The notes below the pieces were generated by a model. It was given only the letters and a program-made list of their open reading frames with translations. It was not told the DNA's origin and did not search any database. This document shows positions 55,137 to 64,000 of a stretch of 64,000 bases of DNA, piece by piece. The position numbers and the translations under genes are program-made. Origin of the DNA: Oidiodendron maius Zn (lineage: Eukaryota; Ascomycota; Leotiomycetes; Myxotrichaceae); NCBI GenBank assembly GCA_000827325.1, contig KN832881.1, positions 580,616-644,615 of the forward strand. Direction: 5' to 3'. Each line of letters begins with the position of its first letter. The stretch's first letter is position 1.

Positions 55137-57577
55137 GCTTTTCTGTACCTCGCAAGAATCTTTATACAAACAAGCGTCGGTTACAGATAGCACAAACCAC
55201 TACAGCGAAGGAGGGAGGGCTGACATCGGCTGCCGCGGCGCAGGTGTTTTGGGTTCGGCTTCGTGTGCTGGCGACAGTACCGAGAAGGACTCGGACGAGG
55301 GCAGAGCAGTTGGTAATTGTTGGTGGTGTTGGCTTAGGACGACCGAGCACGGTTTGCATAGGCCAACTAGTGAGAGGTGGCCGCTTTCCCTCTCACAGGA
55401 GCCGCAATAGCAGCAGCCTTGCCCGCACGCAGTAGGCTCGTGGAGGCAGCCGTGAGATGTTTAGAGTCTAGTGTTTGTGTCTGGATGTGTAGGAGAGCGT
55501 GTTTGCTGGTAGCGATCCCGAGAGGCGTAGAAAGAAGGTTTTTTGATGTGCCAGAAGGGTGAGGAAGTCGATCGGCAGGGCGAGGCCAAGAAGACGTGGT
55601 GATCTCTGTTTCAGCGGCTAGCTAGCCCAGTGTTCTGCACGACTGGCACCACAATGACCGTCGTCGATCAGGGACTGCGCATACACAACCTGCAGGCTGT
55701 CGAGGCAGCGATCACAACCGTGCGTGCGGGTGGAGGGGTCGGGAGAGGCGGCGAGAGGAGCGTAGGGAGTTCGTAACAACGACCGTGGAGATGAATCTGG
55801 ACCGCATCCAGGCTCGACTCCCACAATGGGATTGTTCTTGGTCGATTCTGGTCATGGGCCTAGTCGTCGCGGCGGCTTAGGGGGGCTGAATAAGGCTAGG
55901 AAGGACTTGATACTATTTCAGGCTGCTGGACCCCTGAGATGCTCCCCTGACTAAAGGGTTGTTCTGCCGTCTTGGCGGATGCCTTGCTGCCTAAGGTGCC
56001 CAGCTGCTTGAGCTTTGCCCTCTGAGGAGCTTGCCACACCTAGTGCCGCAAACCGAGGTCTATACCAACCCAATTTGCGTGCCATTTGAGACAACTCGTC
56101 CCTGCACACTACGCTGTCCTTATCTCTCAGTGTTTCAACATGCTGTTTCTGCAGTCGGATCCCGATTCCACACTCTCTTATTTGGCCACTGCCTGCACTA
56201 TGAGTAGCACCTACCTACTCCGTTCACCTGCGTAGACTCGGCCCAACAGCTGGCTCCAACAGCCCCCGACGAAACATCCACCCAAGATCCTCGGCTTCCT
56301 CCTACGGATCAGCTCCGGGAGCTGAGAGATCTGTGGCAAACATGTTTCTGCCGCCTGTCTGTGCCAATCCCAGGTTGCATCCCCATGCTAATGAAACCTC
56401 TCAAGCGCCCCGTCCGAATCCGACGAGAGATTTTATCTGATGACCCCTAATCTCGTAGCTTCCACAGCCCAGCCACTGCGATGCCTCGCAGTAGCGCGCT
56501 CCAGGGTTTCTGCAAATCACGGCTTCGATTCTTACTGTACTCACAGCCTTACGTGCGTGACCAGATACAAGAAGACTTCTTTTCGCCGGATCGTTTCTTC
56601 GCTTTATGAGACTGCCCCTTGGAGTACGAGATGATCCCAGCTAAGTGTCTTGCAGGTGGGGCTTGGGGATTTCGCTCCCCTGATGGAATAGAGTTCAGGT
56701 GCGGAATGCCAGGAAGCGGCGCATCTGAGATCTATGACAAGCCTGGTCACCTACTGGCAGAGTGCCGTTTTAGTCTCGACGGTGGCGGCCGTACCTCTTG
56801 CACCCCGCACTGAGAATAGAACACAAGTTGTCCAATCTTGTCAGGTTGGGTTGTATTGGTCCTCTCTAATCTAGGAGGCCAATGTCTCGATGAGCGAACC
56901 CGAGTGGTCCAGCCTTCAGCCTTGTGCATCTGAAACACTAAGTAACACGGATTGCTATGGTGTGCTAGGTTCCACGTGAGGCTCTGTCCCCCAAAAAAGC
57001 CCATGGTGCTGTAGCGAAACCTTCGTCTGCACTATTGTGCAATCCGGCCAGGGATATGCAACGAGCGGCCTTAATTCCTGAGATGTTGGTGGCATACAAT
57101 TACGCGGAGATACTGTTTCATTCGGGGTACTGCCTGCAGAACAATCTGTATAGCGCGGAACCTGTGTTCCCCAGTCGTTTATGGGCAAGGAGGCTGGGCG
57201 CTGCAGCTTTCCGCTTATCAGCGCTTATTTCCGACCGCCATTTACCGAGTGCATGGCCGTAGTCCTTTCCCAATCGGATTGATATGAGCAACAACATAGA
57301 AAATGTTTGGGTTTTTCCTATTTCAGATAGGTAGGTTGGGGATGATATGCTTATAAATGAATAATGTGAACTGCAACTCTCTGCGTCGCACACCTTAACT
57401 CCGTAGCTCCAGGAGGAAGTCTGATTAATCTATCATCAGTGTGCGGTTAAGGGCTAGTTTCCTATAGACCTCCTGCCAAATATAAAGGACATCGACATCA
57501 TGTTTTCTCTCTATCACCAGTTACCTAAATAAATATAAACAAACTACAAGTGCATCATCTTTCTCTCGCTACTCAAT
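55137..57577. other. Longest gene-free stretch, 2.4 kb
   Basis: Promoters of the coiled-coil and SDR genes plus DNA with no recognised content. Short open frames on both strands have no family features. A motif near 55810 was tested as a tRNA T-arm and rejected. An ATATAAAG about 100 bp upstream of the SDR ATG may be its TATA box. Confidence 0.45.
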
Positions 57578-58763
57578 ATGTCATCTTTCAACGGTGAGAC
57601 TGAGGCCAAAGAGGTCGTGAGTGCTCTCTCCGAGCACGTCTCTAACAAAACTTGTACGTCGCAAATTGGTCCTAATTATTCGTCGTTTCTCCACTGATAA
57701 GATCATATTCAGTTCTCATCACCGGCGCAAGTGCAAACTCACTTGGTGCTGAAACGGCAATTTCTCTCGCAGCAGCCAACCCAAGGGGATTCATTTTTGT
57801 CGGACGTAGTCAGGAACGGCTCAATCCTGTAATCGACAAGATCAAGTCGATTAATACAAGAATTAAAGTCACATTTATCTCCGGTGACATGTGTGATAAT
57901 TCTTCTCTCCGCAGAGCCGCGGCGGCGATCAATGCATTCCCTGGCACCATCGACTCGGTCATCTTTTCTGCTGGTATTATGGCCGTGCGAGACTTTACGC
58001 AATCGAAGGATGGAATTGAGAGTCAGCTTGCTGCAAATGCTATTGGCCACTTCCTCCTCTTCAATCTCATTGCTGGAAAGCTGACTAAGGAATCTACTTT
58101 CGTTGCCGTCTCTAGTCAAGGCTATGAGCTATGCGGAGTTGATTTCGAGGACTACAATTTTGAGGAGGGGAAGACTTATAATCCTTGGCTCGCATATGGG
58201 AGAGCAACTTCAGCTAAAATTCTTCTTGCATACGCTATAAGCAAGAAACCAGGTGTTGCTTCATTCGCGGTCCATCCTGGCTGTAAGTAATGTTGCAGCG
58301 AGAACTTAGAAAGCTAAAACTGATCGTCCGCCGAACTAGACGTCCCAGAGTCTGGGCTCCAAGTAAAGAATGGCGTCGATGCGGAGCTTCTAATGGCAGG
58401 CTTCAAACTTGACGAAGAGATAAATGGAGGTATGGATACCGCTCCGTCCATATACTTAGTTGTACTAAGAACACTGCACAGCTCAACTGCGATATGAAAA
58501 TCCTGTACGGACTCTGCAACAGGGCGCCGCTACCATAATTTTAGCTGCTATTGATCCTAGCTGGAGAAGTAAGCCATCTCCTTTATTCGCTACTCAGTTT
58601 CCGTTGTTGACATTACAAAATAGGTAAATCTCCGGCTTATCTAGCAGAATGTAAAACTAGAGCTGCTTTGGATCGCGTTACTAGCGATGAGAATGCCCTG
58701 AAATTCTGGGAGTTAGGTGAGAAACTCGTTGGCCAGAAATTTCCCTTACAAGGGTATATTTAA
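57578..58763 (+). CDS. Short-chain dehydrogenase/reductase (SDR)
   Basis: Five exons: 57578-57653, 57713-58282, 58340-58429, 58482-58568, 58624-58763; 320 residues. The nucleotide-binding part has FLITGASANSLGAETAISLA (a TGxxxGxG-like loop in which the spacing and serines are those of the retinol-dehydrogenase/WWOX-like group), then FVGRSQERL, SAGIMA (NAG-type motif) and NAIGHFLLFNLI. The catalytic Ser is in FVAVSSQGYE, and the YxxxK motif appears as YGRATSAK. It would oxidise or reduce a small alcohol or ketone with NAD(P); the substrate is not visible. The gene could belong with the Zn2Cys6 regulator and MFS gene 2-6 kb downstream as an accessory cluster, which is inference. Intact, with intron-dense structure. 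Confidence 0.88.
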
Positions 58764-59179
58764 CAACAGAAGTCTCTGGTCTGACGAATGTGATGGGGAG
58801 GCAGATAGCTAAAGTATGATTGGTTTATATTTATGCCCTAGAAATTCTCATTCTGGTTTGAGATTAAAGAATCAAGTACTGTGCTGGATTTTTTAATCAC
58901 AGATCTCGCTTGTTTCGGTCAAGAGGCATGCTTTCAAGATATTGAGAATAGTACAGTACTAAGAGATGTCGTGAAAGTAGTGTAAAATACATAAAGCCGT
59001 AAGTCACTTGTATGCAGATTACCTCTCTTGATGCGATTGAAATGGTAGAAAAAGACATAAACCATTCTCCGCAAACTCATTTACGCCGCTAAATCTAATG
59101 CTAGCCGCCAGCTCCTCGCAATCGCTCCGGTAAATAGATTAAACCCCTCTCTCTATCTCCATCCTCTAATATCCATTGC
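58764..59179. other. Intergenic, 416 bp
   Basis: Convergent 3' flanks of the SDR gene and the small unknown gene. Nothing recognised. Confidence 0.5.
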
Positions 59180-59747
59180 CTACGGCGCATAAAACCCGCC
59201 AGACTGATAAACTCTTGGACGGTTGTGGTAGTTGTGAGACCGCGGGAACGGAGCATATTCCGGCCCCGGACGCACAGCAACGGTTCTGTAGAGCTGCGGC
59301 TTGATATACTCTGGCAGCGGGAGTCTCGTCTCTTTCTCATGTAAATATCGAGGGTGGGTGCGATTTTTAATCACAATAGCTGGCTCGGGACTATAGAAAC
59401 GTTTCTCGAAGCGGACAACCTGGTCACGCGATAATCCGCGTTTGCCAGAAACGTGGTCGAGATAGACGGGATACAAGACGTCATCATAAGCACGCCGATA
59501 ATTTTCTGGTTTAGCTTTGCAGACAGTAACCTGTGGAGTTTGTTAGATGTTTGTGTTGCACGCTTGGTGGGCGGGACCTGTAGCTTACTTGATCTCGTGG
59601 TCGACTGCCAATTGGGCGAAGGGCCTGGTTGCTGAGAGTTTCTGAATTTGGTTTATATGTAACTTGGATTGCTGTTGAAACAGGAACAATGTATTTGGTG
59701 TGAACTGGATGAAGATCAGGCAGTATGTGCTGGTACGTGCGAGTCAT
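59180..59747 (-). CDS. Small protein of unknown function
   Basis: Two exons, 59589-59747 and 59180-59530, joined by a 58-nt intron with GTAAGC donor and CACAG acceptor; 169 residues starting MTRTYQHILPDLHPVHTKYI. The frame is continuous across the junction (RPRDQ/VTVCKAKPENYRRAY), which supports a real gene. The protein is rich in Tyr, Pro, Arg and His, with a segment LPLPEYIKPQLYRTVAVRPG and the end RPRVYQSGGFYAP. No signal peptide, membrane helix or known domain is evident. I do not recognise the family. Its neighbours are the SDR and the Zn2Cys6 gene. Confidence 0.5.
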
Positions 59748-60867
59748 CGTTATGATTAAGGGTGCGATGAGAGAGAAGATTTCGAGATTGGAAATAACAA
59801 AAATATTAAATAAAGAGAATTCAAAACTTCTGAGAGAAAGAGACTGAAAATTGCTTCTCCAAGATTGCCACGGTTGCCATTATGTAGTAGAGAGGCCAAA
59901 AACATTCCTTGAATACACATCGACTCCCGACCATCTTGGGAGGACTGGCGTCTACAAAAGTACCGTCCGTTGCCGCATCACACCTATAAAATTTGAGTAT
60001 GATTGGGTCCTGAAGCAGAATTTCAACACGGATTCACTAGAGCACAAACGTTGAAGAAAATAGACGCTCCAGAAATACACCAAACCAGAGATCCACCTCG
60101 CTAACCCTTATATCGGCAATGCAGCGCTGCGGTGTTGCACAGATAGCTTCTCAGGTTAGACATCTTTCATATTTGGCTTTACCGGATCCCGTTGATGGGG
60201 CAGCTACTGTGCGCACAGCCAACCTATTGAGCGTGGCTTGTACCTCCGTCTGTCTCAGGAACGGCTGAGGCGATAACCAATGTTGCCGGAAGTCGCGATG
60301 TCTACCAGGGGACTGGACGAGGAGGCTTCTCTAGTCTTAAAACAAGCGCTGGCCCGATGACTGGCCTCTGGTTGAAACTCTAGGCTCTGTTTCGGTAATC
60401 TGGGCCCGGAGGATGAATTATTTGCGTAGACCCGCCGTCCCCCATAGGGAATCGCCTACTTGCCGCCGTGTATTTTTGGCGCCACAAACTCGTCAAGGCC
60501 CGTGCTGCGCAGTTCGTCTCAAGCTTTGAATTGATCAAGCCAGAGAGTATTCGCTTCTTGTGTATCTACCACGCATATAACAGAAAAATATGGGAAGGGA
60601 ATTTCTATGTTTCCTCCGGCTGGCTGTGAATTGGACGGTTAGGAGGGAAGAAGGCATCCTCGAACGGCCGAAGCGGCGGCTATTCTTAGTAAGCAGAAAC
60701 TATAGCTCCACCACTCCACCACTCGGTGTCTCTGGTAGCTGGCAATCCTGATATCTACTCCTCTGTTCTATAACATGCCAACAGTTAAGGACCGAAGTTT
60801 ATCTTTGTTCCTTGCAATGCCCGTTACTTGCAGCTGATCTATCCCATCTCTACGTGTGACGTCCGCC
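59748..60867. other. Intergenic, 1.1 kb
   Basis: Divergent promoters of the small unknown gene and the Zn2Cys6 gene. No gene recognised. Confidence 0.5.
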
Positions 60868-63060
60868 ATGGAAAGTAACTATCATACGGACATCCTCTCC
60901 CCAGCGCCAATAGCCTCGTCCAGAGCATGCGTTAGCTGTGCTCGAGCAAAAGCAAAGTGTGTCGCTGGTCCAGAACCTGGGAGTAAATGCAGCAGGTGCT
61001 TAAGAACCTCTTATTATAAGTTTCACTGTTTAACTCTCTCATCCCAGATGTCAGCGCCTGTCCAGAGTATGTGAGCCGGCGCTCCGTCGAGTCAGGTCAC
61101 GGTCCGAGATCCGGAAGCATACCTCGTCAACGTAGGAAATCTCTAGTTCTGCTACTTAGATCTTCTCTGACAACTCTTAGCAGCCGGGTCTCTAGCAATC
61201 CTGTAAAAAAACTGGAAGAGAAATTAGACGGCATCGTCTCACTTCTTAAAGCTTCGCATGAGATTGGATCGGCCTATGAGCACTCCACGACGGCTAGCGT
61301 CCGATCAGTCAACCTGCTAGATCAAGAATTAAAGGTCTCATCTATGCCACCGGAGAACCTAAATCGATCAAGCCATGTTCAGTTTGCGCAACCCGGCGTG
61401 TGGTCTCGCCAACATGCACCCACTTCGGCACCTGAAGTGCAAGATGCACACGCACGGACGTTTAATGGACCAGAATGGATTTCTTCAAATCCTCTTCCAA
61501 CTGAAGAAGAAGCTGCCGTCCTTCTGAAAACATTTCGGGATGAAACAGGTTTATTCTTTCCTTTCATTTCTATACCAAAATCAACTTCCGTCGGTGCGTT
61601 TCGCCGTGAAAGGCCTTTCACATATCTTGCCATAATTGCTGTCTCTACAATGAAATATCCGCAGGGCAGTGAACTCGGCAAAATTATCATAAAGCAGGTT
61701 GCAGAGAGGGTATTTGTAGATGGTGAAAGAAGTATTGATCTCCTCCTCGGGATTCTCACTTTGGCAGCATGGTCTGTCCCCTTGGAAATATTTCAAATTC
61801 TTTCTGGCTATTAGAATATCCCTTATGTTTGAACATATGCTGATTGATAGAGTAGGTACTTTTTTCACCTTCTCAGTATTCACCATCTTACCGGCCTAGT
61901 CGCTGCTGCTAATGCCTTGGTTTTTGATCTGGGCTTGCTCAGAATCCCACACAAGGAGTCTCACAGTTTATTCGAGGAAGCCATAATCAAATCTATCCAG
62001 AATCCAAGCATAATAAAGTCTGACAAAACGTTCGAAGAGAAAAGAGCTTTGCTGGGCTATTTTGTTCTCAGCTCTAGGTAGGAATTATCTCCAGTACAAA
62101 TGCGAGAATTCTAGCTGAAGGCCGAATTATCGTAGTATTTCAATGATCTTCAGGCGAGGTGAGGCTCTTCGATATACCAGTTACTTGGAAGAGCATCGGC
62201 AAAGTTTAGCTCAGTCTGGCGATCACCCAAATGACAAAGGTGCCGCGGCAATAGTCAGGCTCCAGGTCTTCATCGAAAGAATACATCAGAGTCCCTGGAA
62301 TGTGAAATCAGAAGCACCTAGTGTTACCTTACCAGTTGCTCTACTCGTGAACTCCATCGAAGAGCAGCTAAAGCAGTTCAGAGACGAATATTCTTCCGAA
62401 ATGGAAACGAACAGTAAGTGAATAAACTCAGCCAATAATGCTTGTGCCAAAGATATACTAACTTAGCCACCTCTGTAACTAGAGGTAGTTCTCCTTCAGT
62501 ACTACATAACTCAGGTTACACTATACCAAGTTGTCTATTCCAGACCTGCAAATCTCCCAAACACCGAGAGGCCGGACTATAAGCATGTCGAGCTACTTTA
62601 TGCATGCTTCCAAGCAACCAAGAGCACCATAGACCTCTTCTTTTCCATGCCTGCTCGAAATTACTGCTACTTCTCTATTCTAACTTGGACTGTCATGAGG
62701 CGCGCTCTTGTGGCTCTCCAGCAGCTGACAACTTTTAATGACCCAGATTGGAGTTTAACCTACGTTCACGAAACGCTAGATTTCATATGGGTACTGGATC
62801 GATTTATTCAGAGGATTGAAGAAGCAGCTAATGATCTTAACTTGGATGAAAATCATCTCTTCCGTCGCACCGCCAAAAAAATGGCAATAGCGAAGACATA
62901 CTGTCAAGACAGGATTGCCAGCCACTCAGCCAGTGCCCAGTCCGGTCCCTCCGACTTCCCCGATCCGAATTTATTTGACGATATGTGGTTTAGAGATGTG
63001 TTTGGAGTGTTTGATTATCAATATGACAGGGGAATCCCCGAGATGTATGAAAGTAGATGA
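60868..63060 (+). CDS. Zn2Cys6 transcription factor with fungal_trans-like middle region
   Basis: Six exons: 60868-60995, 61048-61131, 61181-61771, 61856-62077, 62136-62413, 62483-63060; 626 residues. The first intron cuts the zinc cluster. Only the splice at 60996-61047 rebuilds a proper binuclear cluster, ACVSCARAKAKC then KCSRCQRLSRVC (C-x2-C-x6-C twice), and only the second splice leads into the coiled coil KKLEEKLDGIVSLLK. The middle region has LPTEEEAAVLLKTFRDETGL, FPFISIP, LHHLTGL-like helix HHLTGLVAAANALVFDLGLL and FRRGEALRYTSYLEE, familiar from Zn2Cys6 regulators. The factor would bind CGG-type sites in the nucleus. Its position between an SDR and an MFS gene suggests a local pathway regulator. 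Exon borders are from motif logic and need transcript support. Confidence 0.85.
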
Positions 63061-63563
63061 TCGTAGACACAGACAGGACAGGAACGGAGGATGTTTTGAT
63101 GCCCGGCTTCCGGAGCGGGAGCGGAAACATGACGAAAACTCCGATCCGATCCCCGATATACCAATGATATCCAGAGCTCATGGACGCGCGACACTCGAAG
63201 CATTGGTCTCAGCCGTAAAATTGCATGGCAGTGCGCATCGCAGCTGTATAGAACCCGTGCTAGCTAACATGGGTTGCCATGGGTAGGACGGAGTATATAA
63301 TATCTCCGTCCTGGCGGGTGTACATACCGATGCTAATATGCCTGTATATCAGAGCGGACATAAATCATGTCTCATCAGCCATGCCCTTCTCTTATCCTGT
63401 TAGAAGGCATCGCACTACTTGATTCAAAATCCGCTTTCTTCTTTCTCTCTTTAGTGTTTCCGTTTTGCAAAAGTCATTTGAGTCACGCTGCTTCCGATGT
63501 TCTGCAGACCGTGAGCGCAAAGATCTTTTTAATAACCAGGAGAATCAGAATCATACTGCTACC
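63061..63563. other. Intergenic, 503 bp
   Basis: 3' flank of the Zn2Cys6 gene and leader of the MFS gene. Nothing recognised. Confidence 0.5.
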
Positions 63564-64000
63564 ATGAAGAATAAACAGACTCTCCGGCTACAGAGTAGTC
63601 CTGCTGTAGCCTTCGATATTGGTGAAGATAAAATTGAATCTTCCGAGAAGCAGGCAGGAAGACGCAACTCTGAGAAACATGGGGATGAAAATCAATCTGA
63701 GAAGACTGCGGAGGGATACCTTTCAGAGAAAACCGCAGAGGGATACCAGACACACGAGAGTGAAGATACTGTAGTGAGCGATCCGAAAGAAATACCGTCC
63801 AAGTCTGAGAAGTCCAATGACGAAAATGGAAACGAACAAGAGGAATATGTCACCGGAATGAAGGCCCTGCTCATTCTCGGAGCTGTTACGGGAGCATGCT
63901 TTATTCTATTGTTAGATACATCTATCATCTCTACAGTCCGCTTACCCTCCCCTGGCGTATCCTGCAGAGTGCTAATTTTACAATAGGCAATCCCTCGAAT
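63564..64000 (+). CDS. MFS transporter, 5' part
   Basis: The gene runs off the right edge. The ATG at 63564 (ACCATGA) starts a hydrophilic, Glu/Ser/Lys-rich N-terminus of about 95 residues containing two SEKTAEGY units. The first membrane helix ALLILGAVTGACFILLLDTS then leads into IISTAIPRI. The DTSIISTAIP motif marks the DHA14-type drug:H+ antiporters, though the substrate is unknown. An intron at 63936-63987 (GTCCGC donor, CAATAG acceptor) separates SIIST from AIPR. Together with the adjacent Zn2Cys6 gene it may be part of an export or biosynthetic cluster continuing beyond the window. Confidence 0.8.

Noticed and set aside
55795-55835. Possible tRNA T-arm (GGCTCGACTCC)
   Set aside because: No matching acceptor, D-arm or anticodon stem could be placed around it.
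63470-63480. TTTTGCAAAA in the leader of the right-edge MFS gene as a TIR end
   Set aside because: Lacks the CAGTCG start, a TA border and a partner.

Overview
The window comes from a filamentous ascomycete (Pezizomycotina). The evidence is short GT-AG introns of about 45-140 nt, a Zn2Cys6 regulator, an Msb1/Mug8 protein, a NIS1-like secreted protein, a GH115 glucuronidase and a NACHT-WD40 NLR, all of which are fungal families. The mix of NIS1, 2EXR, GH115 and RNase T1-type proteins would suit a plant-associated species, possibly a leotiomycete, but that placement is inference.

Left part (1-18.3 kb). The 3' end of a glycine-rich DUF1399-type gene is followed by a BCS1-like AAA+ ATPase whose reading frame meets a TAG (or hides a 60-nt intron), then a NIS1-like secreted protein. 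A 2EXR-domain gene lies inside a 1.64-kb unit with terminal inverted repeats. After about 2 kb with no convincing gene come a secreted GH115 alpha-glucuronidase, a BuGZ/ZNF207-type zinc-finger protein and a malic enzyme.

NLR island (18.6-23.9 kb). A STAND/NLR gene has a fungal STAND N-terminal domain, a NACHT and twelve 42-residue WD40 repeats. Near-identical 104-bp inverted repeats flank it. Their outer ends share a CAGTCGTTTGCAAAA motif with the ends of the 2EXR unit. The two units look like members of one TA-targeting, Tc1/mariner- or impala/mimp-like TIR family that encloses host-type genes instead of a transposase. This is the most interesting observation in the window. The NLR frame is cut by one CAG-to-TAG-type stop in WD repeat 12.

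Central housekeeping block (25-56 kb). A 14-TM MFS exporter is followed by the MADS-box regulator RlmA/Rlm1 (with a perfect MEF2/Rlm1-type site upstream of itself), TAF1, D-serine dehydratase and Arp4. Then come a 75-bp fold-back, the broken remains of a bacterial-type LRR-kinase gene, a secreted guanyl-specific RNase, an Msb1/Mug8 protein, a 278-base assembly gap, uracil-DNA glycosylase, an FBXO9/Hrt3 F-box protein and a conserved coiled-coil protein of unknown role.

Right edge (57-64 kb). A short-chain dehydrogenase, a small unknown gene, a Zn2Cys6 transcription factor and the start of an MFS transporter may be the edge of an accessory or secondary-metabolism cluster. No tRNA, rRNA or CRISPR was seen. 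Exon boundaries were derived by hand from splice motifs, frame continuity and remembered family alignments; no searches were run.
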